64,000 bases of DNA from Multifurca ochricompacta (lineage: Eukaryota; Basidiomycota; Agaricomycetes; Russulales; Russulaceae). The translations under genes and the position numbers were made by a program. How positions within the stretch are numbered: position 1 is the stretch's first letter; the number at the start of each line of letters is the position of its first letter. The DNA is taken from positions 558,001 through 622,000 of the forward strand of contig WTXG01000004.1 in the NCBI GenBank assembly GCA_022496185.1. The letters are read 5' to 3'. The notes under the pieces were generated by a model, which searched no databases, was not told the DNA's origin, and saw only the letters and a list, made by a program, of their open reading frames with translations. This document shows positions 1-13,430 of the stretch, one piece after another.

Positions 1-790
1 ACGTCACGACGTCCTCTTCTTTTAAGTCTTTAATGACAACCGTGGTTTCGTGTGAGTAAGGTGAGAAAGAGAAGGTGAAGCCAATAGAACTGCCGAAGAG
101 TGGCGCTAGAACAACCCAACAGGCGAATTTTTGGAAACTCTGGGAAAGCTGTTCCAGTTCACTACCAACTGGCCTCGTCGAGCGGTGAAAGAGAGAATCC
201 TATATGCACATGGACATGGGCCTACGCCCTCTTCCCGAGAAATTCTTTGATTGAGCGTGGGAATATACGTGTGAACCTTGTTCTAAGCGAGATGCACTTT
301 TATCGAACATCAAATGAGGGCCATGCGGCGATTCCACTTGTTCTTGAGGACAAGTAATTAACCAAGTTACAGAGAAGTTCAGAGAATTCGCAAATTCTCG
401 TCGGTCGTCGGCGGTTGAGTTCGTTTTGCACCTGAAAATGAGATTGGCTTATAATAACCACGTGCATGAATCCTGCTGCGACCAAGCGGGGTTATACCCC
501 GTCGCGGAAAATAACGGTAATTTTGTACGTGACAACCGAAGGAGGGTGACAATCCACTCTACTTGAAAGACACGAAATCAATGCCTATTATAATGGGAAC
601 TCAGACTGATGAACATTGAACATTGAACATTGAACATCAAGGACTACGGATGTCCCAATATGGCGTTAGTTGAGTAATGTTATGTAAGCGGACCTTTGGT
701 GTTGGCAAGCGAAAGCGGCGCAAAAAAGTCCCAGTCACTTCGAAGGCTGCCCCGCCACAGACATTCCAATTCGATTTAACAACAACAGCG
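1..790. other. Intergenic / MKT1 upstream region
   Basis: No gene can be supported here. An 85-codon open frame at 100-357 starts with a non-ATG codon and has no recognisable protein character. The last 180 bases before MKT1 hold a short tandem repeat (annotated separately). The MKT1 promoter and 5' leader must lie in this interval, but I see no clear TATA box. Confidence 0.5.
609..638. repeat. Short tandem repeat, 7-bp unit GAACATT x4
   Basis: Four tandem copies of a GAACATT unit lie about 150 bp upstream of the MKT1 start codon. It is a simple microsatellite visible directly in the sequence; a regulatory role is not shown. Confidence 0.85.
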
Positions 791-3731
791 ATGCCCATCA
801 AACATCTAGAGAGTATGTCTTTTTTCTTATTGAAGTTAACCACCCGCGTAATTTATCTTTATTCTCTCATCAGCGTACCTTCAAGAGAGGAAACATCTTC
901 AAACTCTTCCATTAAACGTTCTCTCTGACTCCCGCCTGGGTATTGATGCCGCTTATTACCTTCAGTCTCTCTATGACAATCCACCATCTCGCGAGCCTCT
1001 ACTAGCGGCTACCGGCGGACTTCCTCTTTCTTTAACCACACGCATCGAAAGTGACCTACGAGCGCTCGAAAAACTGCGTATCAAGCCTGTCTTCGTGTTC
1101 CCCGGTCTCACTCCAATTAAACGCTGGCGACAAATGCAGCGCGACATTGAGCAGCAGGAGGCGTGTCGCGACCGCAACCTCGCATGGAGCAAGTATGAGT
1201 CAGGCCAGGAAGAGGCAGCTACAAAGCTGTTCGAGGGGCGAAGCGGTCTCACCCATTGGGATGTTTGGCGCCCAGTCTTGCGCATTTTCCGAAATCGAAA
1301 CGTTGAATTTCTGGTTGCGCCGTATGTTGCATGGGCACAGGTGCGCTACCCGCGTTTGGTCTCTAGTACAGAATATACTGACGTCGATGGCCTTGACGCG
1401 TCTCAAGCTCATCTACCTTCAACGCCATCAGAAAGCTTATGTTCACGCCATCTATGGGCCCACTGATACCCTCCTATATCCTGGCGTGGACAAACTTATC
1501 ACCTCCGTGAATCTCACCGGAACGGAGCCCACATTTACGTTCACATCGAAAAAGGCCATCCTCAGTGACCTCGGGGTTACTGAAGACCATTTTCTTGACA
1601 TTGGTATCCTAGTCGGATTCGATTACGCACAACCATTCCCACCGACAGTTCATGAGCAGGCTTTGAAAGCAACTGTGGACATGGTCAAGTTCTATAAATC
1701 CGGGCACGCGGCGGTGTCAGTTTACGCTGACCATCCCGCTGTCAAATTAATACAGTATCCAGATACTTACGCGCGAACACGGTCAATGGTCAAATACTCA
1801 CTCATTCTATCTGTTGAGGGCACTGTTCAACCCCTTCCTCTCGCCCTACCCTCTCCGAACCCACCGCATGGCAGCAATCACCACTCACATCACCCTACGG
1901 CAGCCGATATTCCGACAGATCTGCACGAAATTTTCACACACCGTCTGCCGGATGAAATCTATTTCTACTTATCGCGTGGGCTTATGAGTCCGCAGCCGCT
2001 AGTATGGCTTGCAAGCGGTCAAATCATCGAGCATCCATCACTAGACAATGGGGAGACGAACGAATACAGGCGATTTGTTAAAGAGGTAATCACGGAGGGA
2101 CAGACGGGTCCCCGTGCGACCGCTCTTGCGCTGGTCAGCAGCGTTGCGCACACCTTTTGGGCAAATCGGAAAGTTGCTGGCACGTTCTGGTTCGAGCACT
2201 CAGCGCCTCCCTCGAATAAATACGTGTTACACACGTCGCAACAGACCGCACAGCTCGCCGAACGCGTTGTTGGTTGGCATGTTCCATATGCGATTGTTGA
2301 AGAGGAGCTTCGCGGTCAGAATGTCAGTGGGGAACGTTTTCAGGAACGGATCATCATCATTAACGTGGACCCTTTTTGTCAGTCCTCAACCATTGATTTT
2401 GCGCTTTGCTTGGGCGCAACCGCCACAGAGAGGCAGGCTAGTCGCACAAAAGTTCGGCCCGGGGCGACGACGAATTTGCCACCTCTGGACAAGAAGGATG
2501 AGATTGTAGCTAACGTGATTTGGCGTTTTCTTGAGCTCCGAGGGTACGTATTTCCCCATCGTTGCTACCCACCCACCCCCCCCCCTAGGTTTGGGCTATT
2601 CTTGGCGCATGTGGCGTCGACAACATGCTTTGATGCGCGGCTATGATACTAACTTTCAAACTTCTTTTTCTCCTTTCACATGTCTCAACTGGGGTCGCGC
2701 CGCGTTACCTTGTTGTCGCTGTCGCCTATACAACAGTTTCATGCTGAAGACACATGACCATTCGCCAATGGCACGGGCGATGCACTCGGCCATACGGCAG
2801 GCGCGGCTGAATGACAAGTTCCAAGATCCCTTATATCTGTTCCTCGAGTTGGTTAGGGCTGGGGTGATGCATGGTCATCTGTGGTCTGGAAGGGCCTTTA
2901 GCGGGGGACCGAGCTTTGGCACAGGTGAGCTGCGTTGATATATAATACATTCTTATTTTTTTTTTTTTCAAAGGACGTGGGTGTTCCCACGTCTAAAGCC
3001 CCTCTTTGATGGCTGCTGATGATGGAAACGTGTGGTGGCAGACGATGAAAAATCATGCATGTTGCTGGTCATGCGCACTCTGAGCATAGTGCCGCTAAAC
3101 TTCAAGGTGAGTTTTACGTCCGCTGTGCGAAAATCTGATTGCGGGGAGCCAAATGAAACTGAATTGATTATAGCCCGTGCCGTGGTCTGCGCCGCTATCA
3201 CGGGAACTGTTGGTGTTTAACTCGTTTGTCCGATCGCTTTCTCGGGCGCTACGGATGCTTCTCGAGGTGACTACGCTCAATATGCTCCTGCGGTCAGATG
3301 CACGACGAGCTCGGGATGACCTGCTGGACATCGCACTATCACTTCCATTCCAGGGTGAAGTGAACACGGGGTTCGGTGTGCTGGCAAAGGTATATTTGGA
3401 TGCATTGACACATCTAAACAATCAACAACGTGTGCGAGATCCGAATGCGGAAGGAGTACGCGAGGCAAAAGCGATGGCGCTCGAGATTTGCGAAGAGACG
3501 TTCCCGGGGGTTAAGTCACCGCGAATGGAAGTTGAACGCGGGTTTCGGTTCTGGGATGTGGTGAGTTTGGAGACCGATACGAGCCGAGACGGTGCATTTT
3601 TTCGATATCTGACACGGAAATCTCAGGCGCTGACTGCCATGCGGCAGCTGCATTCGGAGCAAGCTGTGTTACCTGAGCTTATTGACCAGTTCGAGGCGGC
3701 GGAGGCGTGGCTTGGGCCGATGCGTCCATGA
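791..3731 (+). CDS. MKT1: Mkt1-like post-transcriptional regulator (XPG/PIN-like fold)
   Basis: Mkt1 is a cytoplasmic protein with an XPG-nuclease-like fold that acts with Pbp1 in post-transcriptional control of mRNAs in yeast. Six exons give a gap-free 811-residue protein (yeast Mkt1 is about 830): 791-812, 874-1340, 1408-2543, 2737-2924, 3042-3106, 3174-3731. All splice phases agree. The start reads MPIKHLETYLQERK. The XPG-N part includes LGIDAAYYLQSLYDNPPS and FVFPGLTPIKRWRQMQRD; the XPG-I part includes YGPTDTLLYPGVDKLI; the Mkt1-specific C-terminal part includes WSAPLSRELLVFNSFVRSL and GEVNTGFGVLAKVYLDAL. Intron 4 (193 bp) skips a stretch that is open in two frames, so a simple ORF reading mispredicts it. 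The family assignment is firm; retained nuclease activity is not expected from the family and was not tested here. Confidence 0.92.
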
Positions 3732-4550
3732 TGATGAAAAATAATATTGATTGAAGGGAGAGCGTGAGAAAAGGAGGAGAGCGGGGAATAAAATTAAAAT
3801 AATAAAGAGAAAAAAAAATTTACTTTTTTAATTTTAAAAAAAAGTAAAGAAAAGAAAAGAAAAGAAGACAATTAGCCCAAGGAAACCCCGAGGGGAGGGG
3901 GGGGTGATGGTTGGGTTAGGTGGTTGGTTGGTTGATCATGGCTTCTAACATAAACATAAAAATAAACATAAACATAAACATAAACATAAACATAAAATTG
4001 GGACTGGGACTGGGACTGGACTGGTGACTGGTGGGAACTGGGACATTGGACATTGGACATTGGATGGGACAAACAGGACAGCAACGGTCCTCCGGTTCAG
4101 GCGTGAGAAATTTTATGTTGGTACTGGCTGGCTTGGTACGGTACGAGCTTGGGTCGCGCCGCGAAATGTCCGCTTACTCACGCTGAATTGGAAGCACTCT
4201 AGAAAAGGGAAAAGGCAAGATGGGATCTGAGCCGATCTTACCCAGGGAAATCTGTGGGTTGCCCTCTCTGTCCGTCGTCTGTATGTCTGTGTGTCTGTCT
4301 TTTTCATACCCTCTTCTTGGTCCTTTCCAAGTACTTTTAAGATGAAGTCCTCCGGTACAGTACACTCCCTCCCCCAACTCCCGTTCTCAATTTCAATCCA
4401 ATCCAATCCAATCCAAATCCAATCTCAATCCTCAATCCTCAATCCCATTGTTGACTTGTCTACCATCCCACATCATCATCGACATCGACATCATCATTAT
4501 CCATCACTATCACCACCACTACCCTCATCATCATCGACATCATCATCATC
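3732..4550. other. Intergenic, rich in simple repeats
   Basis: No gene seen. The interval holds A/T-rich sequence after MKT1, an (AAACAT)n tract, GGGACT and TTGGACA short repeats (about 4000-4066), an (AATCC)n tract (about 4395-4450) and a CATCAT/CGACAT tract running up to the next start codon. The final 170 bases are CT- and CA-rich, typical of fungal core promoters and leaders. Confidence 0.6.
3949..3998. repeat. Microsatellite (AAACAT)n
   Basis: About eight near-perfect tandem copies of AAACAT (one unit altered), visible directly, in the MKT1 to C2H2 intergenic region. Confidence 0.9.
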
Positions 4551-5291
4551 ATGTTCAGTGACGATATCTACCCTACTTCATCAAAGGACTACATTCCTCA
4601 ACCCTTATACGTTCGTCAACCATGCTCACTTCAAATTATCCAACTTGTAGAGTGCTCGCCACCACCACCTCGACAGAAATACACACCTTCGAGAATATCT
4701 TCTTCATCCTATTCAGATTCACAATCGAATGATTCTGCTTATGACACTTCATCCTCTTCCTTGTCTGATGGTTCGTCATATTGCTCCTCCGTTGAGGGTG
4801 ATACTCCTCTCGTGCCACCCTCATTTGACGATCGTGACCCGTCTGTCGATGACACATATCGTATTCGTCAACGTCGTGTTAGCCTCTGGCGTGACGCGGT
4901 CTACTCGAAGAATGTTACCACTTTTGGTTCGTTTATAACCCTTCCTGAATTCTCTTTAAACCGTGCTTCTTATCTATTGAACTCAGCTCGTCCTACTTCT
5001 CCTTGCCAAAAACGCAAAACTCCCGATGGTGATTTAACGAACATCAACAACGATTCAGTCGTGAGTCTTCCCATCGTGGTCGTGGACTCCTTTTCTTTAA
5101 CGTCTGTCTGACTTTGGCTACATTAGGCTACTCACATTCCACGAAAGTCACCTCTTTCGACCCTCAGTGCTCATTCTTGTCCCGCTTGCGACGAAGATTT
5201 TTCTTCTCCACTCGGTCTCAGGCAACATGCTTCTACAAGCAAAAGTGCCAACGAAGCCTGTCGCATCGCCGTCGAGTACGGATTCGAGTAA
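4551..5291 (+). CDS. Small C2H2/C2HC-type zinc-finger protein
   Basis: Two exons (4551-5060 and 5127-5291) encode 224 residues. The N-terminal half is Ser/Pro-rich and probably disordered; a middle part reads DDTYRIRQRRVSLWRDAVYS. The second exon carries a single finger CPACDEDFSSPLGLRQH followed by a Cys 12 residues after the His, so the fourth ligand is probably Cys or distal. Short basidiomycete proteins ending in a lone finger of this kind are common and uncharacterised; a nucleic-acid-binding role is inference. A further intron at about 4911-4986 is possible because suitable GT and AG signals exist there, but the frame is open without it. The start codon follows a pyrimidine and CAT-rich leader. 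Confidence 0.7.
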
Positions 5292-5329
5292 TTCGTTCAG
5301 TCAACTAGTAAACGCTCGTCATTTTTTAT

Positions 5330-5466
5330 TATCCCTTCCCTTCCTTTCCCTTCCCTTCCCTTCCCTTCCTTTCTTTTTCCCTTCCCTTCATTTTCCCCTT
5401 CTCTTCCCCTTCCCTTCCCTTCATTTTCCCTTCCCTTCCTCCTCCCCCCCCCCTTTTTTTTTTTTA
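5330..5466. repeat. Long polypyrimidine tract (CCCTT-type repeats)
   Basis: About 130 bases are almost purely C/T, dominated by TTCCC and TTTCCC units and ending in C9 and T15 runs. It starts 40 bp after the C2H2 gene stop codon, so it probably lies in that gene's 3' UTR or just beyond. Mirror-like purine/pyrimidine tracts can form triplex (H-DNA) structures; that is inference. Confidence 0.85.
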
Positions 5467-7637
5467 TATTTGGTTCTCTCTGGGCCGGCGCTCTTTCAAC
5501 CCCAAATTTTTGGTAATCATATCCCCTCTTCCGCGCTTCATATCCCACCATTTCTTTTATCCACCTGCTTTCACCATTTGGCCAGTCTTCACTTCTTCCA
5601 GAATATGGAGGAGGTTACATTGCATTGCATAAGCCACTCTACCTCCCTTAGTCGTTACCCGGTTACGCACCGACCAATTCTGTTCAGTTTTACATGCACC
5701 CGCGATGACGCCTTCTCGGTTCGGCTTCCGGCATCCCATTCTCTCCTTTTAATTTTTTTTTTTTAACCCTCGAGTTTCTAGCCTCGTTCATCTCAGCCTC
5801 TTGTTGCACTGTACCATCACCATCCATCATCCACAAGCATTGATACGTTAAGCGCTGTATACTTTTTTTTTTTTTTTCAGTACCATAACATCCCATAATC
5901 CGTCATATCAATAGCAGTGTGACTTTTTGCTCTCATTGTTGTTCCCCTACGTGTGCGTGTGAAGTCCGAATACCATGACGAGAAGTGAGTTTCTAACGTT
6001 GCCACGGGTGCGGCCACCATCCCCATCACACACTACATTTGCTCACATCAGCTACGGAAATCTAACAAATGCGCGATAGAGTTGAAAACACCGAAAGGAA
6101 ATCATGATCATATCCTCACTCGGGGCGGTGCCTCTATCCCTGTATCCTCCGGGGATCGTGGGATCAACAACAGACAATGATCGAGCCCGATGAGCGGTTA
6201 GACGGTGAGAACATATCCCGCCCCCCAATACCGCTCAGACGTGTCAACCCGTGCACCTCCACAAGCGCGCAACGGCAGCCACTGCGCCCGTCTACTTCCG
6301 GAGCCTTACCTTTCTTCAGCGGTACCGGACATGTAGTTTAATTTAATAAAAATAAATAAAATAAAATAAAAAAACGAGTGTCTTTCATGAAAGGACTGAT
6401 AGCTTCACGTAGAGCTCACCACATCGATCAAGCAAGAGACGTCCCGCGAGACATCGGATCACAACATCAATGTTAAGTTTATAGAGTTTGCCTCTCGAAA
6501 TGAGTGAATGAGTGGGAGAAAGGGGAGGCGAGGTGGAGGATGCGGCAGGCGGCAGATGTGGTCCAGGGACACAACTTGGCACAAGGCCGGCGCTGGCGCG
6601 TTCCTGTCCGTATATGTATGAAAGGAAATGCGTGACGGGGATTCGGCCACTTTAGTTTGGTTTGGTTCGTTCGTTGTTGGTTGGTTGGTTGGTGGCAGCA
6701 GGGAGAGGAGTAAAAAGGAGGGACACCCGTGTGACCCTTGTGTGAGTTAGCGTGATGACTCAACTGAGGAGTTGAACGGACACGGACACGAACACGACAA
6801 CAACAGAGGGGGGGGGGTGGTTGTTTGTGACTGACAGGCGCCTGTTTTCGCTGACTGGGGGAAAGGAGACTATACCTAACTAATACTAATACTATAGTAT
6901 AATCTATAACCTATAGGAGAGGTGAGTGGGGTGGGTACGGGTAGGGGGAAGAGCTTAGTGGGTAGGTGTGTGGGTGAGTGTGAACAAACAACCTCAACCT
7001 CACCTTCACCCTCACCCTTACCCTCACTTTCATCCGATCATCAGGGAGGGGGTTGGCCTGGGTACATCGTATGATGTTCACGGTCTGGGGGGGGAGGGTC
7101 ATACAACACATACATACTCCTTTCCTTTCCCTTTCCCCCCGTGGTTGGACCGAGGTGGGCATTCCATTCCATTGGTCCAATAATGGGCTCCCACTCCGGC
7201 ACCCCGTGACCTGCTTCTGGATAGCGCGGATAACCTCAATCCTGGTCTGGTCCGGGGACGGGATCCGCTCTCACACACACCCCGCCTAATACTCGAAGCG
7301 GAATATATGTGTATGTCACGGTCACGGTGCTTGTGTGTGTACACGCACACCCCACGGGAAATGAAAAGAAAGAAAAGAAAGAAAAGGAAAAAGGAAAATT
7401 TCGCCAGGGTTGAAAAAAAGGGATCTCCCCTTTTTTCCGCAATCCATCTAATAACAGAATCTGCTATCCGGGTCAGGAGGCAACGATCACTTGATACATA
7501 GGCAATAATGATCCTGCCCCATCTGTACTTGTAAAGACGTGGAAGGGGGGAGGGGGAGGGGGAGGAGGAGCCGATAGCTCTTTTTTTTTGTCTTTGCAAT
7601 TGGGTCACCTTTCCATTCCCTCTATCATGATTTCCCC

Positions 7638-7662
7638 CCCCCTCCCTCTCTCTCTCTCTCTC
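7638..7662. repeat. (CT)n microsatellite
   Basis: A C-run followed by about nine CT units within the gene-poor stretch. Simple repeat, visible directly. Confidence 0.8.
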
Positions 7663-10600
7663 ACGGAGTTTCTTCATCTGAAGATCAGATATTTTATTTT
7701 GGAATTGCCGCCTTGTATGCGTGTGTGGGGTGGGGACGAGGGGATGCGAACAGGTCACGTCATTCCGCAGTTACACACACACACTACACAGTCTCCCCCA
7801 ACTGCAAAAAAAAAAAAAAATGGCGCTACACACACGAGGTTGATTGCGAGTGTTTTTTTTTTTTTTTTGTTTCATCCTCGGGCTACATACATGTGTGGTG
7901 ACGCTAATAGCCGCGTGAGTAGTCACACACCAACGGACTCCCGCTATGGCTGGGGTTTGGTCCAACGTCCCGGGGATGTCATCATTGTGTGAAATTGTGG
8001 TAGTAGAGGTAGATAGATGGATGAATGTGGCGCCACTCTCTCCAAATTGAATGGCTCCTATCAATCAGATAGTGCGCGGGGTTGAGGGGATGGGTGGGAT
8101 TATTGACATTTGAACTTGAACTTGACGGTGCCAAAACCCTTTTTTTTTTTTTTCTTTCACAAAGAGATTATTATTACAGCGAACACGTGTCGAGAGGGGG
8201 GAGAGAGGGAGGGGTTGTGGGGAAGTGGGGCGGGGTTGGTATTGCCGCGTGTGCCACGTAAGGATTAGCAACTTCGCCAAACGGAAGCTCTTCAAAAAAA
8301 AAAAAAAGAGGATTTGGATATGCCTGCAAATGTTTGACATGAATTCGTGAGCGGTTACGCTATGGCTAACTGCACGCTGTTGCCTGAAGGTGTCTTTTCG
8401 AGACCACGAACCCGCTTGTTGCGGATCCGATTACCTTCACACACTGTACAATCTCAGCACCCCTCAGGAATATCACCAAGCACAAAGAGTCTGTAGGGCA
8501 TAGGGGCTGTGTGATACGTACTGAAAGGAAAAAAAAAAAAAAAAGGTTGGTATGTATATGTATGTATGTGGCGTTCGGAGCTACATATCGTGCCGGCGTG
8601 CGGGTACAGGCAAATACGTGGCATTGTGCTAATGAGTAACAGTTACACGCGTATCAGACCTGTAGCGTATAATGACAGCCCTACAACATAGCCAAAAAAA
8701 AAAAAAACTCTTCATTCAGGATTAGCCCCTTCTAGACTCTCTAGATGTGCGCCAACGCCAACGCCAATGCCAACGTGCGCTCACACGGGCGTCAATCTCA
8801 TGACAGCCAATTTTACTTCCCTGTGGGATACACCTTGGCACGCCGTTTTTTTTTTCCCCTGCGTTCCCGCGGACCCAAAAGGTAAGCTAACTTGGCAGGC
8901 GCAAGGCTCCTGGGTAAAATTAAAAAAAAAAATACAAGGTATAGAGACAAACGAGCCCGATCACCTGTCAACTTGTTTCCAAGAGAAAGACAGCACGAAC
9001 GGCTTTTTGCTGCTGCTGCTGATGCTGCTGTTGCAAGGAATAACGGGGAGTTTCCCACACAATTCAAGGACAAAGAAAAAATATAGTTGCGCAGACATCG
9101 GAACCACATTTGCGCCATTAGGTGCATTGTAGAATGCACGTCTTCGCGCCTGTTGCGTCGCTCTGGTTTGGCAGAGTTGCCATAAGGGGGGGGAAATGGA
9201 CGTGTAGAGAGTAAAGTGGGCACGAGGTGCGCCAAATGACTCGGCGTTGTACACCGGACCTTAGGGGGGGGGGCCGTGTTGGTACTCATTGGCAGGTGAG
9301 CTGAACAGCTGAGCACTGACGTCGTACGGGACACCCCCGCATTGTCTCCCGATGGCACAAGCGGTGCAGGCACCTGAGCAGCCCGCGCGTCATGGCGTCG
9401 AAGCGGCGCAAAGTCATGGCTCGAAGCGAACAACCCACGGCCTTAGCAGGTCAATTCGTTCGCAGGAGCGACCTATTCCCACCAAAATTCCCCACGGGTG
9501 CCTTAAACGGAGTTCGCATGAGCATCGTTTGTGAATTCCCGTTAGTGGACGACAGTGCCGTGCCAGTAACACGCATTTAGACACTGTGAACAATAATAAC
9601 AGTTTTTTTTTTTCTTTCGATGAATGCGGGTCCTGGAACGGTGAGCGAGAACCGGCGCGTGTGAGCGGACCTGGAATGGCTGAACGTGGTACGAACGGTT
9701 TCTTGACACGCGTCAAGATGTGAATACCTTTTGGAATGTATTGTGTCCACTGGGCGCTGAAGGGCGCTGAGAGGATTTTCGTTTGTTTTGTTTGCCGCCT
9801 GCTTAGCAAAGAGTCCGAATTGCCTCATCATCATCTTCATTCAGACAAATATCCATCTGGGCTGGCAAAAACGTGAAGATTTTTAGTCAAGTGTAGTTGG
9901 AAGCAGTCGAGTACACCGCCTGTGACAAATCTATAGGTCGAATGAGGTATCTCGTACACCCCTTGTTTTCTCAGGCAATCCAAAGTGGTGCGGTGAGTCG
10001 AGCCGAGCCACCGCCAAATGATCCAATGATTCAACGATCCAAGATTCCAATATTTCCAATGAATTGGAATGATCAATTCGCGGAATTCGGCCCGCGCACT
10101 CCTATTTGGAGAACGAGAACGAAGTGCTGACGGGACCAAATGGGTTCGCAAGAAAACGACCAAAAAGATACCTGTAGAGCGGTTGCAATGATCAATTTTC
10201 ATGCAATGCAATGCAATGCATGGGTATGGCCGACTGACCGACCGACCTACCTCCGGGGGAGTCAATCTGAAAATCGGAAAACTGGTTCCGAACCATTTGA
10301 CCGAGTATGAGTATATTTTGTCCAGGTACCTTTCTCATCTTTCTTTTTGGGGAAGGACAGAACCCTGAGACGGGGGAGAACTCGCAGGAAGCGGAGAAAA
10401 CCGACGAAAGCGTGCCGAGTTGAGAAAATACAGTGAGTGCAGTCGTATGATGTAGATAGAGAGAAGGAAACAGGAATGTTCAGCTGCGGTGCCTGTTATC
10501 GTCTGAAGGGTAAATTTACCAAGCTATCTAATTTTGAAATTGAAAAGAGGTAGCTGTCTGTGGGTCATGATCAATTGATTTGGACATTGTGCTCAGTACT

Positions 10601-13403
10601 CTGTCCATCTATCAATGTGAGGGGGACCCGCAATAAGATCAGGATCAGGGTTAGTGGTGTGGTGCACCTTGCTCCTGTTTGTGTTTGTAGTCAATACAAC
10701 ACGTGTTGTCTTTTGAATGTTCAGGCACTTGATGATCTCGGAACCGTCGTCCGCATTTATCGGAAAATGATAATGATTGAATTAAACTATCTCACGTTCC
10801 GTTCAAACGTAAAAGAAAAAAAAAGGGAAGGGAAAGGAAAAGAAAAGAAATGAAAAGAAACCAATGGCGTTAAAATAAAAATAGATGATTGTGAAAGAAT
10901 TAAATCAATCAATAGGTCACCGGTTCAGTAGCATTCAAGTCGAATGTCACGTTTACCCATCCCTGCCCTGCCAGACGATGCGAGAGCATGAGAAAAAAGA
11001 AAAAAAAAAAGAAAATCAAGATAAAAATCAGTGCCTTGTACGAGCCACGAGTCTCATTTGTGTTTGTGTACATTAATTACAGGAAGTAGGAAGAGATATC
11101 AATGATCAGGAGACTCCTGCAAGCATCTACAATCTAATTTCCATCCGCTCAGGGCAAGACAAAAGAGGATAAAACCATGGGAGCCACACACACCACACAC
11201 TCTCACTTCATGATAGATAACGGTCTCTTCTCCCGCTCCCGACGACGAAACGAATAAATTTAAATTTAATACTACTCATGTTTTAAGCGCTATAGCGCCA
11301 CACAGACGTAATAGGTTCGGTATCTCTCTCTCCAGGCGACGACCTAACTCGAAGAACCTTATGAGAGAGAGAGAGACAAAGAATACAGTCAATTGTGGAA
11401 AACAAAAAAGATGTTGGCCCACGTCACATCGATCGATGCAGCTGAGTTATCACGGGCATGCTTGTGCTTGTGATTCTTAATATATTATCTAACGAGTTAT
11501 CGTCGTGAGCTAGGGACAGCATTACGCTTGCGCTTTTATGGTATGGTATGGTGTTCAGCGATTTGGCAAACTCCAAATTCCTCTGATGCTTGAACAATTC
11601 AGTTCCGGTTCAATCTACACAATTATCGATAACTTGATATTCCCACATCTGGGGGCTAAACATGCCAAGATGGTATAATTCGTCTCGTTCAAAAGAAAAA
11701 AAAAATACGGTTGCCTCTAATTTCATTTGTCGTACTATTTATTCCCTACCGCGGCCTTCCCATCCTTTACTATTTCGATGGCATAGAGCGGCTCCTTCCT
11801 TTTTTGTTGAGCATACAAGAGCGTTTGAATTATGCATTTATCGCACCAAGTCAAGTGGTATGGCTTGTCCTGTCGGCTTGAACGCAGGAGCTGACTAGCT
11901 CGCTCAACGGGGGAGGGGGGTTCCCAGAGCGAGCTCTAACGCACGCGTGTTACGGGTGAGCTCTGGCAAGTATCTATACATGAAGCGAGTGAGATCTCCT
12001 GTCCATAAGATAGCCTGCCGTTAACGTGGTGTACTTCGTTACCCAGTGAGGGGCGAGGCATTATAACCCGAAGAAACGAAACGGAGCGGGCACAGCGTGA
12101 TGCTTTCTAGGCCCATCCCATGCATGCAAACCTTACCAACCAACCTTCGTGCTGGTGATTGAAGATCTGATGGACATTAGTGACCTCATCGGCAGGCCAT
12201 GGTTACAGCCCATCCGAGATACCCGGAGAATGACCGACTAAATCAGCGGGACTAGGTCCATCAGTGGTGCCACGTCTCTTCACGTTTCGCGTTTCGAAGG
12301 ACAAATAATACTAATTGGCAAGAACCCCGCAAAGAATGAATTTGAATTTTGACAACGCCGTTGTCTGGCAGAGGCAGGCATGAAGGCTTGCGAAAAAAAA
12401 TACTCACAGATACGTTCGTGCATATGGGAGGCAGCAACTATATTAATAAAATTCCACGCCTCGTAAGCACAGGGCAGCACAGGGCTTTTCCGCAGAACGT
12501 ACGTCAGCAAGAGGCGTGGACTGCTGGTCGAGTATTCAATGACATTGACACGGGTGAGAGCATTAGGTATTAAGTACGCAAAGAAAAAAAAAAAAATAGA
12601 TATGCAGGTTCAGCATTCTCGAATGTGAATGTGAGCTGTCTCACATCTGCATGAATCACTACCGCACACTCAGTTGGGCAGATTAGCGCTTCAAGAATAT
12701 GTGATGTTAGGTGTTAGTACAACTCTGAGAGGGTAAGAATTAGGCTTTACAGATGATAATCAAGGTGTGTGGCAACCTTGTAAGGAACGATGTGGCATCC
12801 CCATAGCGGCAATAATCCCGAGACACCGGAGGCCCTCGTGGTACAATGCCTAGAACATCGCTCCCTGCATATTAAAAAAAAAAAAAGAGAGAAAGGTTAG
12901 GATGATTAGGATGGGTATTGCCATGTTCTTTTTTTCTGGCATTGGTATAAGTGATTCAGACCAGTAACGCTGCTCAACACAAGCTCAAACTCAATCCAGA
13001 GTGTCGGAACGACCGAAATGGCGCTTGGGCTGGGTATGTGAAAGTCTGTTTGATGGGCCGTGGAATTACCAAGGTCGAAATCAATCACAAGGGCTCCGCG
13101 GAGTTCCTCCAAGTGAGAGGGAAGGCGTGGCGTCCATCAACTTGTCTCGCCCCCGAGAAATCATCATGACAATAGCCAATCGTACGTTCGGTCGTAGCAC
13201 GGGTCATTGAAGTAGGTACCTGGTTCGGCACCGAGGAACGCCAAACAAAAGGACCCAAAGGCCCTTATGGTAAGGGAGGGTTGTCGCACACCATTGTCAC
13301 TTGAGACCACAGGGCGGCGGCAGTGAACTTGTAGCACCTGTCCACATGAGAACATTAACGGACTTACGCATGGGACACGTTGACATGGCTCACTCGAGAG
13401 AAT

Positions 13404-13430
13404 GGGAATGAGAATGAGAATGAGAATGAA
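13404..13430. repeat. (GAATGA)n microsatellite
   Basis: Four copies of a GAATGA unit, about 380 bp upstream of the thymidylate kinase gene. Visible directly; no function implied. Confidence 0.85.

Noticed and set aside
100..357. 85-codon open frame at the window start
   Set aside because: No ATG, no protein family character and no splice link to MKT1.
2531..2736. Extra MKT1 exon open in two frames
   Set aside because: Joining 2543 to 2737 gives the conserved LELRGFMLKTHDHSPMARAM with correct phase; the intervening stretch is a 193-bp intron.
7099..7758. 219-codon minus-strand open frame
   Set aside because: Composed of translated GA/CT repeats and homopolymers (runs of RE and F); overlaps equally open frames on the other strand and has no domain.
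8813..9433. 206-codon minus-strand open frame in the gene-poor island
   Set aside because: Low-complexity AAA/SSS runs from T-rich and CTG repeats, no splice logic or recognisable domain.
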